A DNA stretch of 64,000 bases from Bacillaceae bacterium (GCA_017656265.1 JACDOD010000002.1:62001-126000); one strand, 5' to 3'. Positions 35,201 through 45,414 are shown, counted from the first letter of the stretch. Numbers and translations: made by a program. Notes: generated by a model from the letters alone, not told the origin.

Positions 35201-35917
35201 ATGATGAATTCCTTCACACATTTCGGTGTACCGGCTTCTCTTTCTGGATATGGACCACGGCGTTCCTTTCGGTCACAAAATCAAAAACGGCTATATACCA
35301 TGCAAGTTACGGGGAAGGGGGAAGTTTCTGCCAGGGCTGACCAAGCAACCATAATGATCGGTGTAGTTACAGAGGATATGAAGGCGGAACAGGCACAAAA
35401 GCAAAATGCTAGTATCTCGAATCAGGTGATTGATGCTTTAATGGCGATTGGGATTCCCACGGAAAATATAGAGACGGTATCCTATACGATTGACCAGATG
35501 TATGATTATCCAGATGGTCAAAAAGTGTTTCGGGGGTATCAGGTGAATCATCAATTTAAAGTACTTGTCACGGATCTTTCAATGATTGGGGAAGTGGTTG
35601 ACGTAGCGGCTCAAAATGGTGCCAATCAAATTCAGGATATCCAATTTGATGTGTCCAATCCGGATGATTATTATCGGGAAGCTTTACAGCGGGCAGTTCA
35701 AAACGCGCAGGATCATGCAGAGAGTATTGCGGGCACACTGGATGTAACGATAGACCCTGTTCCATTGTGGATCCGGGAAGAGGCGGTCGAAACGGTTCGT
35801 CCCCGCTACACAGTGACTTCAACTGGAATTGTGGCCGGTGAAGCTACGCCCATTCAGACTGGGAAACTTAAAACAATGGCAGTTGTTCTGGTAAGTTTTA
35901 GATATCGAGGTTTTTAA
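35201..35917 (+). CDS. SIMPL domain (DUF541) protein
   Basis: The 238-residue protein carries a SIMPL domain (about 35-235): MQVTGKGEVSARADQATIMI at the start and GYQVNHQFKVLVTDLSMIG in the middle, ending with MAVVLVSFRYRGF. Related proteins (YggE type) are implicated in oxidative-stress tolerance or are of unknown function. No signal peptide is visible, unlike most family members; the first 35 residues are short, basic and aromatic. ATG 35201 or 35204 are both possible after AAGGATGTG; the frame is open to 35153 without a better site. A terminator follows. Confidence 0.85.
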   Translation: MMNSFTHFGVPASLSGYGPRRSFRSQNQKRLYTMQVTGKGEVSARADQATIMIGVVTEDMKAEQAQKQNASISNQVIDALMAIGIPTENIETVSYTIDQMYDYPDGQKVFRGYQVNHQFKVLVTDLSMIGEVVDVAAQNGANQIQDIQFDVSNPDDYYREALQRAVQNAQDHAESIAGTLDVTIDPVPLWIREEAVETVRPRYTVTSTGIVAGEATPIQTGKLKTMAVVLVSFRYRGF

Positions 35918-35921
35918 AAAA

Positions 35922-35968
35922 CCTGAACGAAGAACGACGTGAGTCCATCTTCATTCGGGAATTTTTTT
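35922..35968 (+). terminator. Terminator after the SIMPL gene
   Basis: CCTGAACGAAGA pairs with TCTTCATTCGGG (one mismatch, one G-U) and is followed by AATTTTTTT. Confidence 0.85.
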
Positions 35969-35993
35969 CGACATAAAACCCCATTATCCGACA

Positions 35994-36090
35994 AGTGACA
36001 GGCACCAAAAGAAGAGAGGCGCAAGACAGGCACCAAAAAGAGGAACTAAAGAGAGCAGGACGAAGAGAAGGCACCCAAAGTAAGGGTGCC
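35994..36090. repeat. GACAGGCACC repeats ending in a GGCACCC hairpin
   Basis: GACAGGCACCAAAA occurs twice (about 35998 and 36027). It is followed at 36070-36090 by GGCACCC-AAAGTAA-GGGTGCC, a 7-bp perfect stem that could end leftward transcription of speE. A single copy of the same motif is at about 4607. Confidence 0.55.
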
Positions 36091-36124
36091 CATATACCAA
36101 AGAGAAGGCGTCGAAGAGAATCCT

Positions 36125-36982
36125 CTAAAGGGAGTTTTTTACGAATTCTGGAAGGGTGAAGCAGCTCTGGATGATTTCCGCATTGACGTAACTGGTTTCT
36201 TTTCCCTGGACTTTTTCTGGGGCAGGGTTCATGTATTGCTTAGTTCCAATGGTAAAGCTCCACAGCCCGCCGGGATAGGTAGGCACAACAGCCGTATACA
36301 TGCTGGCCTTCCCGAATACATCATGGATTCGCTGATAGGTTTGCTTCATAATGTTATCATGGAAAATAGGCGACTGGCTCTGACACACCATTAAACCATC
36401 ATCTTTTAATGCATGATGAAGGCTCTGATAAAAGCTTTTTTCAAACAGAACTTCTGCCGGACCAATAGGGTCAGACGAGTCTACGATTATGACATCATAT
36501 TCCTTTTCCTTATTCCGGACGAATTCAACCCCGTCTTCATAAACAAAATTTACACGGGGATCTGAAAGGTTTCCGGAAACCTCAGGTAAATATTTTTTAC
36601 ATGCCTTTACCACAAGTTCATCGATTTCGACCATATCAATTTGTTCAACATGTTCATATTTGGCCGCTTCTCTGGCCGCACCGCAGTCTCCGCCGCCGAT
36701 AATGAGCACCCGCTTAGGATCGGGATGAATGCTAAGGGGTACATGAGTGATCATCTCATTGTAGATATGCCCGTCTTTGGAAGTCGTCTGAACAATCCCA
36801 TCCAGAACTAACATTTTCCCAAAATTATAGGAATCTACAATCATGACGTGCTGAAAATCAGACATCTGATCAAAAATAATGTCTTTTATACGATAACTAA
36901 GTTTTAAATCTCCATGTTCGTCTTCTGTCAGCCACCATTCTCCGTTTTTCTCAGACAGATATTCGAACTTTCCTCTCCCCAT
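36125..36982 (-). CDS. speE: Spermidine synthase (polyamine aminopropyltransferase)
   Basis: SpeE transfers an aminopropyl group from decarboxylated SAM to putrescine. The 285-residue protein has the family segments MLVLDGIVQTTSKDGHIYNE, the SAM-binding VLIIGGGDCGAAREAAKY, the Asp in MVEIDELVV, and DVIIVDSSDPIGPAEVLF with the PYGG-type PTYPGGLWSF loop. ATG 36982 with AAAGGAGG six bases before is used rather than the ATG 24 bases upstream. An HD-domain gene reads into it 68 bases away. No speB (agmatinase) follows, unlike the usual Bacillus order. Confidence 0.95.
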   Translation of the reverse strand: MGRGKFEYLSEKNGEWWLTEDEHGDLKLSYRIKDIIFDQMSDFQHVMIVDSYNFGKMLVLDGIVQTTSKDGHIYNEMITHVPLSIHPDPKRVLIIGGGDCGAAREAAKYEHVEQIDMVEIDELVVKACKKYLPEVSGNLSDPRVNFVYEDGVEFVRNKEKEYDVIIVDSSDPIGPAEVLFEKSFYQSLHHALKDDGLMVCQSQSPIFHDNIMKQTYQRIHDVFGKASMYTAVVPTYPGGLWSFTIGTKQYMNPAPEKVQGKETSYVNAEIIQSCFTLPEFVKNSL

Positions 36983-37050
36983 ATTGGTCCTCCTTTCACT
37001 TTTCAATCCCAGATTTGTAAGACAACCATATTATAAACGAAAAGGGCTTA

Positions 37051-38109
37051 CTACTTCTCCAGCACTTCTTCAATAAATAATGTGGTTTCCTTTGCAAGAT
37101 CGATTTCCCTGACATTGACCTTGCTAAAGTCATTATTGACCATTTCAAAAATGCGAACAACGGGTCTCTGAGGCAGCCCTTTATTTTGTCTGACAACTAT
37201 GGCATATTCATTGCTGGACAAACGAACAGTAATTCCATTTGGATAGGCAGCGATGGTTCTTAAAAACTGCCATACTAAATCGTGATCGAAACGTATATTG
37301 GCCAACCCCATGACTTCTTCGCAGGCTTCATGAGGAAGCATGCCTTTTCCTTCTCCAACTTGAGAAACTAAATTATCATAATAGTTTGTGATGGCTACAA
37401 TTTTAGCATTGGGATGAATATCTGACTCCGTTAATCCCCGTGGAGTCCCGCTTCCATCTAGATATTCGTGATGCTGCAGGGCAATATGAGCTGAAACGGC
37501 TCCAATCTCGGGTTTTTTCCGTAAATAATGGTACCCTCTCCAGGTGTGTTCTTCCAGTTCATCAGCATATTTTTTCAAGGTTACTTTGTCCAGCATATCT
37601 GTGGTAACCACTTTTCCAACATCATGAAACATAGCACCAATGGCCAGTTTAAGCATTTCTTCGTTGTTGTAGCCCAGGTTTACAGCCATTAAAAGGGACA
37701 TAATGGTGACGTTTAGGCTATGTATAAATAAATCATTATTTCTCGTACGAATATCTGTTAAATTAAGGATGGCATGCTTATTGGCGAGTAACTCCTGTAT
37801 AATCTGATTAGCAGTTTTATTAACGGATTCCATGTCCAGGTCTTTATTCGCTTGAACACACTGGATGGATTGATTTAATACCGATAATGTGTCCCGTTTG
37901 GTTTCATCTGAAACGATATCCTCCACTTCAACATCGGAAAAACGCTCATCTTCAATGTAAATGGCGCTGATTCCCATATCTTTCAGCTTATGAATAATCC
38001 GGTCTGTTAAAGCGGCCCCCTGCCGTAAAAGAACTTTTCCTTCACTGGTATATATACTTTTTCCTAAATTTTGCCCGGATGTTACCTGATCAATGACTGT
38101 GTACCTCAT
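37051..38109 (-). CDS. HD-GYP-like domain protein
   Basis: The 352-residue soluble protein has an N-terminal region (1-110) typical of the short HD-GYP class of Bacillus-group genomes, and an HD-GYP domain with intact His162-Asp163 (AMFHDVGKV) and HHEYLDGSGTP at 213-223, where GYP is changed to GTP. The C-terminal part has YPNGITVRLSSNEYAIVV, a small beta domain that often follows HD-GYP in these proteins. It is a probable cyclic-dinucleotide phosphodiesterase. The start MRYTVIDQV has AAGAGG 11 bases upstream. It precedes speE and may share its transcript. Confidence 0.85.
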   Translation of the reverse strand: MRYTVIDQVTSGQNLGKSIYTSEGKVLLRQGAALTDRIIHKLKDMGISAIYIEDERFSDVEVEDIVSDETKRDTLSVLNQSIQCVQANKDLDMESVNKTANQIIQELLANKHAILNLTDIRTRNNDLFIHSLNVTIMSLLMAVNLGYNNEEMLKLAIGAMFHDVGKVVTTDMLDKVTLKKYADELEEHTWRGYHYLRKKPEIGAVSAHIALQHHEYLDGSGTPRGLTESDIHPNAKIVAITNYYDNLVSQVGEGKGMLPHEACEEVMGLANIRFDHDLVWQFLRTIAAYPNGITVRLSSNEYAIVVRQNKGLPQRPVVRIFEMVNNDFSKVNVREIDLAKETTLFIEEVLEK

Positions 38110-38383
38110 AATTGAAAAACCTCTTTTGACATAAAAATTAAATGTTATGTATCCTTCCATCTACTTGCAGGAACAAATAAAATATATGATACACAATATC
38201 TATTATTTTACCATTTATCAACTTTTGTCGAAAATTCTGCCTACTATTAGCATAGATTAAAAAACCAAAAATGAAAAGCAGTCAGACTATAGTCGATTTT
38301 AAATTCATTCAAAAGTTGGAGGAGACAGTTTCTTTTTTCTTTTATACTTGCAGAAAAACAACAACCAAGAAAGGTGGATGGAT

Positions 38384-38773
38384 ATGAATAAGGAATTGTT
38401 CCGGCTGGAATTGTTTGTCCGGGATTTGGAAGAATCAGTGAATTTTTATGAGCATATATTGGGGCTGAAGCTGGCAGCGAGGTCTGAAACAGCCGCCCGG
38501 TTTGAGCTGGAGAAATGTTCATTAATACTCAGTGACCAGTCAATTTTGTCAGAAGATCATTATTTCGGATCGGAACAATTAAAACATAGAAAGGGAGTGG
38601 GAGTGGAATTAGTGATGATGGTGTCTGATATTGAGGAGCGATATGAAAGAGTTTTGACTAAACAGTATTTCATTTATGAAAAACTTAAAAAACAGCCATG
38701 GGGAATGACCGATTTTCGTCTGCTGGATCCAGATGGTTATTATGTCAGAGTGACATCTACCCAAACTATTTGA
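38384..38773 (+). CDS. VOC family (glyoxalase-like) protein
   Basis: This 129-residue single VOC domain contains FRLELFVRDLEESVNFYEHI at the N-terminus and the closing LLDPDGYYVRVTST. The paired beta-alpha-beta-beta-beta modules usually bind a metal, with Glu/His ligands at positions close to Glu9, Glu68 and later residues. The substrate is unknown. ATG 38384 with AAAGGTGG six bases before is preferred to the ATG at 38378. It is intact, unlike the VOC gene at 16049. Confidence 0.85.
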   Translation: MNKELFRLELFVRDLEESVNFYEHILGLKLAARSETAARFELEKCSLILSDQSILSEDHYFGSEQLKHRKGVGVELVMMVSDIEERYERVLTKQYFIYEKLKKQPWGMTDFRLLDPDGYYVRVTSTQTI

Positions 38774-38801
38774 TGAAAATCAGGGCACAACCTGAAAAAA
38801 C

Positions 38802-38826
38802 CCCTTTAAGTCTTTTGCTTAAAGGG
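38802..38826 (-). terminator. Terminator of the DUF2553-like gene
   Basis: CCCTTTAAG and CTTAAAGGG form a perfect 9-bp stem, and the minus strand continues GTTTTTTC. Confidence 0.8.
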
Positions 38827-38855
38827 TAATCAAAGAGGGGGATTATATGAATTTA

Positions 38856-39095
38856 TTAACACCAGCCAAGGTCGCAATCGGACACATATTGTGTTACCGG
38901 GTCCATTTCTTCATCGTAGCGTAAAAATCGCTTCTGTTCATAGGTATAACCGTCCTTTAGGTGATACTCTTTCCCTTCTTCCGTGATAATTAATTGGCCG
39001 ATTTTTTCCTTTCCCACAAACAGGTTCATCGTTTCACCATCTTCAAACGTTCCGTAGACTCGCCGGGTAACATCCTTTGCATGCCGTTCAGTCAT
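38856..39095 (-). CDS. DUF2553-like small protein (YusG type)
   Basis: This 79-residue protein starts MTERHAKDVTRRVYGTFEDG and ends TQYVSDCDLGWC. Size, the central YHLKDGYTYEQKRF segment and the C-terminal Cys-containing tail resemble B. subtilis YusG and the DUF2553 family, which I recall from memory only. The function is unknown; no membrane segment is seen. The inner ATG at 39095 follows AAAGGAG; an upstream ATG at 39140 has no site. It has its own terminator and is divergent from nothing close. Confidence 0.6.
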   Translation of the reverse strand: MTERHAKDVTRRVYGTFEDGETMNLFVGKEKIGQLIITEEGKEYHLKDGYTYEQKRFLRYDEEMDPVTQYVSDCDLGWC

Positions 39096-39261
39096 CGCAT
39101 CACACTCCTTTTTAAGGTAGTAATATATTATTATACTCAAAAGTAGAACATTTAGACATTATTATTTTATTGAATATTTAGAATATTTAATTATTTTTAA
39201 TATTATATATCATTTAGCGGAAAATTGCAAGTGGATCATGCTGAGAAGCCGGGAAAAGAAA

Positions 39262-39300
39262 AAAGCTGATTAGAGCCATTTCAGCATCTAATCAGCTTTT
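39262..39300 (-). terminator. Terminator after the 5'-nucleotidase gene
   Basis: AAGCTGATTAGA and TCTAATCAGCTT form a 12-bp perfect stem, with TTTCTTTTCC following on the minus strand. Confidence 0.9.
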
Positions 39301-39314
39301 CTAATCATTTTAAA

Positions 39315-41048
39315 TTATTTAGCAGGTACAAGAAGCTTTTGTCCCGGGAAGATAAGGTTAGGATTTTTCAGATTATTGATTTCCTGAAGTTTTTCCCAGG
39401 TTGTATTAAATTTCGGTGCAATTGTGGATAGCCAGTCTCCAGCTTTTACAATATATTCATCATATCCAGCTTCTGTTTCAGAACCCATTGCCTCTGCTTG
39501 AATGCGTCCTTCTGTTTCAGGACTTACGGTTCCCTGCTTTTTAATATAAGTGATCACAGCTTCATCAAGGGCAGGGTATTCATTTAAAAGCGGCGCATCG
39601 ATAAACATGGTATATTCGTCACCGCCGGCTGCCATAAAATCATTTGTTGCAAGCACATAGGTTTTATCCATATCGATTGGTTCTCCATCGATCATAATGG
39701 AATGAACTCTGTCACCGGCTGGTTTATTTGGATCAATTTTATAGGTCATTCCAGCAACATGAGGGAATGCTCCTTTTGTTTCCGGATAAGCACTGACTCC
39801 ATTTTCCAGGGCTTCTTTGATTGCTGCGCCAGTAACTTCTTTTGTTACAATGTAGTTTCCAAATGGAAGGACAGTAATAATTTCTTCTTTTGTAATTTCT
39901 CCTTTGTCAATGGACGCACGGATTCCACCGCCATTTGTAATGGCTACATCTGCCCCGGTCATATCAATCATAGCATCTGTAATTAAATTACCAAGGTTTG
40001 TTTCGCCAGTACGGACATATTCACGCTCACCATTCAGTTCTACAGCTGTTTTTCCAACTACTTCACTTAAAATCGTTTTCTGGGATTCCTGGATTTTTTG
40101 AACAACCGCTTCTACTTCTGGGTCTGCTTCAATTTCTGCGGCTTCTTCCTTTGTGATTAAATGTCCTTCTTTGCTTACCAGCTTTTGATCTTCAAATACT
40201 AACTCAACGACACCTAAATTTTTCAGGTATTCACCTGCACTTACGATTAATGTGCCGCTGATACCAACATTGTCAGTAGTATGGCTGTGTCCATCCACAA
40301 TTAAATCAATGCCAGGTGCATTTTCAGCTACTTTAATGCTTGTATCTGTGCTGCTTTCATCTGTACCTAAATGGGTTAATGCAATAACAGCATCAACTTG
40401 TTCCTCTTCTTTCAGAACTTTAACCATCTTTTTAGCTGCTTCTACTGGATCCGTAAACTTAAGTCCTTCCACATTTTTCGGATGAGTTTTAAAGTGTGTT
40501 TCTGGAGTAGATAATCCAAAGATACCGAGTTTAACACCATCTACTTCTTTAACGACATAAGGCGGTAACACAAGTTCTCCGGTATCCTCATAGATTACGT
40601 TGGCACTGATTACAGGAAAATCGGTCATTTCTGCGAGTTCGAGCAGACGTTCATAACCATAGTTAAAGTCGTGGTTACCGGCAGCCATAGCTTCATAGCC
40701 AACCGCATTCATAATTTCAACGATGCTTTCACCTTTTTCAAGAGTTGCGATCGTTTGTCCATGGAACGTATCTCCTGCATCTAGAACCAGTGTGTTTTTG
40801 TTCTCTTCTTCATGCTGTTTAATAAGAGTGGAAAGTTTGGCAAATCCCATGCCGGCATATTTGTCTTCAAAAACTCTGGAGTGGGAATCATTGGTATGTA
40901 AAATGGTAATCTTGGTGGTTTCTGTTACTTCAGTAGCGTTATCCCCTTTGGATGTTGCAGTGTCCCCTTCATCAGCACTGACAATGGACGGGGAGACCAT
41001 GCCAAACAGTACCATAGCACTGAACAATTTCATTAAAAATCTGTTCAT
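39315..41048 (-). CDS. Secreted 5'-nucleotidase/UshA-like enzyme with C-terminal LysM
   Basis: The 577-residue protein has a signal peptide (cleavage near SADEG, residue 25), a metallophosphatase domain (about 44-275) with [28 protein letters not shown] and DGHSHT, a 5'-nucleotidase C-terminal domain (about 330-490) with [15 protein letters not shown] and [11 protein letters not shown], and one LysM domain (532-576). It dephosphorylates extracellular nucleotides or UDP-sugars and stays attached to the wall through LysM. The start is ATG with GAGGAG upstream. It is a single gene with its own terminator. Confidence 0.95.
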   Translation of the reverse strand: MNRFLMKLFSAMVLFGMVSPSIVSADEGDTATSKGDNATEVTETTKITILHTNDSHSRVFEDKYAGMGFAKLSTLIKQHEEENKNTLVLDAGDTFHGQTIATLEKGESIVEIMNAVGYEAMAAGNHDFNYGYERLLELAEMTDFPVISANVIYEDTGELVLPPYVVKEVDGVKLGIFGLSTPETHFKTHPKNVEGLKFTDPVEAAKKMVKVLKEEEQVDAVIALTHLGTDESSTDTSIKVAENAPGIDLIVDGHSHTTDNVGISGTLIVSAGEYLKNLGVVELVFEDQKLVSKEGHLITKEEAAEIEADPEVEAVVQKIQESQKTILSEVVGKTAVELNGEREYVRTGETNLGNLITDAMIDMTGADVAITNGGGIRASIDKGEITKEEIITVLPFGNYIVTKEVTGAAIKEALENGVSAYPETKGAFPHVAGMTYKIDPNKPAGDRVHSIMIDGEPIDMDKTYVLATNDFMAAGGDEYTMFIDAPLLNEYPALDEAVITYIKKQGTVSPETEGRIQAEAMGSETEAGYDEYIVKAGDWLSTIAPKFNTTWEKLQEINNLKNPNLIFPGQKLLVPAK

Positions 41049-41179
41049 TCAAGTTTCTCCTCCCTCTGGTACGATTTTCATACAATAGCATTATATCACA
41101 ATGATGTTAAAATAGAGTAAATGATCTTTGTGATATTTTTTAATATTCTGTAAAGTTATGGGAACATAAATAAATTGAT

Positions 41180-41202
41180 TGATCATGATTTGAACATGAT
41201 CA
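41180..41202. repeat. Short perfect inverted repeat
   Basis: TGATCATG and CATGATCA are 8-bp arms with a 7-base spacer in the gap left of the DUF421 gene. There is no T-run, so terminator function is uncertain. Confidence 0.4.
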
Positions 41203-41232
41203 CCAACCAATCTGAACATTGGTGCCGGCTAT

Positions 41233-41955
41233 TTAATTAAAAAAAGGAGTGACCGTCTGACTGTCTTCTTTTAGTGAAATATGGAGATTTAAATTCCGAT
41301 CGATGGATGCAAACAGAACATCATTTTTGTTTTGAACCCCCCTGGAGGAAAGCTCCTCTTCCAGCCACTTTGCGGTGACCTTGAAGTGATCCAGAACATG
41401 GTGATAGATCTTCCCCTCTACGATGACCGGGTATACCAGATTGGATGTTTCAGGTATGGTTCCCGTATCCTCCTTTGTTGCATTCTGATATCGGGATTTC
41501 TTGATGACACTGATTTTGCCATTTTCCTCTAGAATCGCTACTTCGACTTCATCCAGATTGAAGACATCTTTCCCCCTGAGCATTTGAAGGACATCATCAA
41601 CGGTGTAACGGGTTTTCGCTAAGTTTTTGTAAATGAATTTCCCGTTCTGTACCACGACAACGGGCTCATATGTAATCAGCTTGCCGAATTTGCGGTGTTT
41701 GATTTTCCAGTGAGCGACTAATCTCTGAATAATACCGATGGCTAAAATAGAAACAGCCGTATATAGATGGTTAATATCTGGGTCGGCAATATCGGCTCCC
41801 ACCACAGAGCCGAGTGTGATGATAATTAAAAAATCGAAAACGGGCATTTCACCGATCGCCCGTCTGCCCATAAATAGGGCAGTAAATAAGAGCAGGGGCA
41901 AAATAGTGGCCACCCTTCCAAGGACTAATAAAATATCTCTAATTGTTTCACCCAT
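41233..41955 (-). CDS. DUF421 (YetF/YkjA type) membrane protein
   Basis: This 240-residue protein has three N-terminal membrane helices (about 10-30, 38-58, 65-82) that include the family motif GRRAIGEMPVFDFLIIITLG, followed by a cytoplasmic DUF421 domain with EPVVVVQNGKFIYKNLAKT and RYTVDDVLQMLRGKDV. Family members are widespread in spore-formers; some homologues affect spore germination, but the molecular role is unknown. The start is ATG with AAAAGGAG. It is transcribed away from the SNF2 gene. Confidence 0.9.
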   Translation of the reverse strand: MGETIRDILLVLGRVATILPLLLFTALFMGRRAIGEMPVFDFLIIITLGSVVGADIADPDINHLYTAVSILAIGIIQRLVAHWKIKHRKFGKLITYEPVVVVQNGKFIYKNLAKTRYTVDDVLQMLRGKDVFNLDEVEVAILEENGKISVIKKSRYQNATKEDTGTIPETSNLVYPVIVEGKIYHHVLDHFKVTAKWLEEELSSRGVQNKNDVLFASIDRNLNLHISLKEDSQTVTPFFN

Positions 41956-42117
41956 TTTGAAACTCCTTTTGAGAAGAGATAAATGTGCATTTCATAATTT
42001 TTGTCAAACTTGCCGTTTTATACTGATTTTCCATACAAATATGAACTTTAGACAAAGGATAGATAGGTGAAGTAAAATGGAAATAACAAAACAGAGAAGG
42101 AATGAAAGGTTTTGCAG

Positions 42118-45100
42118 ATGATTACTCATAGCGATATTCAGGCGTTGTTTACCAGAACGATTTACAATCGGGGGAAAACGTATTATAACCAGGCACGGGT
42201 AGTAGATTTATATCAGGATGGAGGAGAGCATCACTGGCATGGAGAGGTTATGGGAAGTTCCATTTATCATGTAGATGTTACCTTGCATGATCATAAAATG
42301 AACGCTTATTGTGATTGTCCTGCTTTTGACAAATATGGTGAATGCAAGCATTTAGTAGCGGTTTTGCTGGAGATCGCGGATGAGATGGAAAAGGAAAAAG
42401 AAAAAATAGAAGCAGCCAATTCAATGGCGGTCTACGATCGTTTGCTGACTCCCCGTCCCCCTCAGCGTGCTGAAAACGAAACAGCAAGACAAATGATTCA
42501 GCTGTTTTCTGTTTTGCAATCTATGCCAGACAGTACCAGTAAGTCGTTTAAGAGAGAGCTTCTTCAGACTGAGTATCGAATAAAAACCTTTGGACCCTTT
42601 TTATCAATTGAGATGAAAGTAGGAACGGGACGTTTGTATGTAGTGAAAGATTTGAAACGTTTTATTGAACATATCAATCACCAGGAAGAAATGGTTTTTA
42701 CAAAACATTTTTCGTATAACCCGGCAGAACATGAATTTTCAGAGGAAGATTTAGAAGTTTTACAAATTTTGTATGAAATTACGAAAAGTGATCAGTTTTA
42801 TCAGTCCCAATACTATTCTTATGGCAGGACTTCCAGTGAAAGGGAATTGTTGATTCCTCCGGTTTTTGCAGATCAGCTGCTGGAACTTCTTCAGCACCGG
42901 AACTGTGCTGTTGAAGAAAACCGGCGCATCATTGGACAGTTGGAGCTGGCAGAACACGAGACCCCCTTTTCTTTTCAGTTAAACAAAGAACAGCCGGGTG
43001 TATATATATTAAATTTTGACCAGCTGAAAGAATCCAGTTACCTCAGGGAATACAAGTATCTGATGAACGGCAACAAGTTTTATAAACTTAGCCATACACA
43101 GAGTATCGTGGTAAGCGAATTGCTTCGAATTATGGAATATAACCGCAATAACACCGTTACCGTTGATGCAGGGCAGATGGAGCCGTTTGTTTCCCATGTT
43201 CTTCCTGAACTGAAGAAAATCGGGGATCTCCATATTTCGGAAGCCGTTTCAGACGAAATTATTGACCGGCCGTTAGAGGCACGCCTGTTGATCGATTATG
43301 CTGAAGATCGGTTAAAAGCAAGTCTTGAATTTCATTACGGTGACCAGGTTGTTCACCCATTTCACAAAGGGAGCAGCGGAAAAACTTCGGACGGAATTTT
43401 AATGCGGGAAGTGGAAAAGGAAAATGAAATCATCCACTTTCTGGAGCAGGCCGAGTTTCAAATTAATGAAAAGGAACTGTATCTGGAAGCTGAAGAGGAT
43501 ATTTTTCATTTTCTTTTTAACATTCTTCCGCAAATGAAGGAAAAAGCAGAAATTCTCCTTTCCGATCAGGCTTTACGGCTGATACGGGGCGAGCATCAGC
43601 AGCCCAAAATTGAGGTTGATATAGAAGAAAGCGAAAATTTTCTCGAAGTAAATTTTGATATGGAGGATATAAGTGAAGATGAAATCCGTGATGTGATCCA
43701 GTCTGTGGTGGAGCGGAAAACCTATCACCGATTGTCAGACGGGTCGTTTCTTTCCCTGGAACAGGACGGCTTTTCTTCTATTTCCCGCCTGTTTAAAGAA
43801 CTGGATCTATCTGATAAAGATGTAAAGGACGGATCAGTACAGCTGCCTGTGCTTCGCAGTCTACAGGTTGAAGAAGTCATGGCTGATGGACCAAAAACGA
43901 AATTCAAGAGAAAATTCAGGGAGCTTATTCATGCCATAAAGCATCCGGATGAAAGTGACTATCCTCTTCCAACGGGACTTGAGGCCAGGCTGAGGGATTA
44001 TCAGTATGTGGGTTTTCAATGGCTAAAAGGGCTGAGCAGTTATGGACTTGGCGGCATTCTTGCCGATGATATGGGACTCGGAAAAACGCTGCAGAGTATC
44101 GCTTATTTGCTTTCTGAAAAAGAAGAGAGAAAGGGTCAAAGCTTTAAAGCACTGGTTGTGAGCCCATCATCCCTTGTGTATAACTGGAAAAATGAATTTG
44201 AAAAGTTTGCCCCGTCCATGCACATTCGTGTCATTAGCGGGACAAAAACGGAGCGGGAGGCCCTTTTAGAGGATATTTCTGATGTGGATGTACTCATTAC
44301 TTCCTATCAGCTTTTGCGCCAGGATCTTAGTCTGTATCGGGATCAAACTTTCTCTGTCATGATACTGGATGAAGCCCAGGCGATTAAAAATGACGCTACA
44401 AAAACGGCAAGAGCAGTGAAATCGGTGGCGGCGGCCAGACGCTTTGCTCTAAGCGGAACGCCGATTGAGAACTCCCTGGATGAACTCTGGTCCATATTCG
44501 ACGCGGTACTTCCAGGATTGTTTCCTGCCAAGCGGTTTTTTAAACAGTGGTCACAGGAAAAGGTATCCCGGATCAGCCGACCATTTATTTTACGCAGGGT
44601 GAAACAGGATGTTCTCAATGAGCTTCCGGAAAAAATTGAACATGTTCATACCTGTGAACTGACGGATGATCAAAAGCGACTGTATCTTGGCTATCTGGAA
44701 AGAATACAGGGAGAAACCAGACAAGTCCTGGAAGAGGAGGGGCTCCAGAAAGGGAGGATTAAAATTCTTGCAGGTCTCACCAGGCTGCGTCAGCTTTGCT
44801 GTCATCCTTCCCTGTTTATCGAAAACTACGAAGGGGATTCCGGGAAATTATCGGAACTGCTCGACTTAGTGGACACGGCCCTGGAAAATGGACAGCGTAT
44901 GTTGATTTTTTCCCAGTTTTCATCGATGCTATCAATGATTCGGGATGAGCTGGAGTCCCATGGTAAAGAAGTGTTTTATCTCGACGGACAGACACCATCA
45001 AAGACCAGGGTTCAGATGGCAGAACGGTTTAACCGTGGAGAAAAAGACATTTTCCTCATCTCTTTGAAAGCAGGGGGAACAGGACTGAATTTAACTGGAG

Positions 45101-45357
45101 CAGATACAGTTGTCCTGTTTGATCTTTGGTGGAATCCAGCGGTTGAGGATCAGGCAGCCGGACGGGCGCATCGCATGGGACAGAAAAAGGTTGTGCAGGT
45201 ATTCCGCTTGATTACCAGGGGTACAATTGAAGAGAAAATTCATAAATTGCAGCAAAAGAAAAAGGAACTGATTGAAAATGTGATTCAGCCAGGAGAAACC
45301 ATGCTGTCCAGCCTGAATGAGGAAGACATCAAAGAACTACTGGGCATGGAAAAATAA
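42118..45357 (+). CDS. SWIM zinc-finger SNF2-family helicase
   Basis: The 1079-residue protein has an N-terminal SWIM zinc finger (Cys65, Cys67, Cys76, His78 in CDCPAFDKYGECKH), a long helicase-associated middle region, and a SNF2 motor. Walker A is ADDMGLGKT (about 646-654), the DEAQ box is near 750, motif III-like SGTPIENSLDELWSIF follows, and the C-terminal lobe has GTGLNLTGADTVVLFDLWWN and RAHRMGQKKVVQVFRLI. It is probably a DNA-translocating ATPase that remodels protein-DNA complexes; the target is unknown. The start at 42118 follows AAAGG; TTG 42112 is in frame. No toxin or methylase gene is adjacent that would suggest a defence island. Confidence 0.93.
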   Translation: MITHSDIQALFTRTIYNRGKTYYNQARVVDLYQDGGEHHWHGEVMGSSIYHVDVTLHDHKMNAYCDCPAFDKYGECKHLVAVLLEIADEMEKEKEKIEAANSMAVYDRLLTPRPPQRAENETARQMIQLFSVLQSMPDSTSKSFKRELLQTEYRIKTFGPFLSIEMKVGTGRLYVVKDLKRFIEHINHQEEMVFTKHFSYNPAEHEFSEEDLEVLQILYEITKSDQFYQSQYYSYGRTSSERELLIPPVFADQLLELLQHRNCAVEENRRIIGQLELAEHETPFSFQLNKEQPGVYILNFDQLKESSYLREYKYLMNGNKFYKLSHTQSIVVSELLRIMEYNRNNTVTVDAGQMEPFVSHVLPELKKIGDLHISEAVSDEIIDRPLEARLLIDYAEDRLKASLEFHYGDQVVHPFHKGSSGKTSDGILMREVEKENEIIHFLEQAEFQINEKELYLEAEEDIFHFLFNILPQMKEKAEILLSDQALRLIRGEHQQPKIEVDIEESENFLEVNFDMEDISEDEIRDVIQSVVERKTYHRLSDGSFLSLEQDGFSSISRLFKELDLSDKDVKDGSVQLPVLRSLQVEEVMADGPKTKFKRKFRELIHAIKHPDESDYPLPTGLEARLRDYQYVGFQWLKGLSSYGLGGILADDMGLGKTLQSIAYLLSEKEERKGQSFKALVVSPSSLVYNWKNEFEKFAPSMHIRVISGTKTEREALLEDISDVDVLITSYQLLRQDLSLYRDQTFSVMILDEAQAIKNDATKTARAVKSVAAARRFALSGTPIENSLDELWSIFDAVLPGLFPAKRFFKQWSQEKVSRISRPFILRRVKQDVLNELPEKIEHVHTCELTDDQKRLYLGYLERIQGETRQVLEEEGLQKGRIKILAGLTRLRQLCCHPSLFIENYEGDSGKLSELLDLVDTALENGQRMLIFSQFSSMLSMIRDELESHGKEVFYLDGQTPSKTRVQMAERFNRGEKDIFLISLKAGGTGLNLTGADTVVLFDLWWNPAVEDQAAGRAHRMGQKKVVQVFRLITRGTIEEKIHKLQQKKKELIENVIQPGETMLSSLNEEDIKELLGMEK

Positions 45358-45368
45358 AGGGAAGACAG

Positions 45369-45414
45369 GCAGTTCATTTAGAAGAACCGTAGACTTCAAA
45401 ATGGACTGCTTTTC
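45369..45414 (+). terminator. Terminator after the SNF2 gene
   Basis: GCAGTTCATTT pairs with AAATGGACTGC (one G-U), with further inner pairing GAAG/CTTC, followed by TTTTC. Confidence 0.85.

Noticed and set aside
42118-45357. Reading the SNF2 helicase as part of a defence island
   Set aside because: No methylase, nuclease, toxin or other defence gene is beside it; flanks are ordinary DUF421 and GNAT genes.
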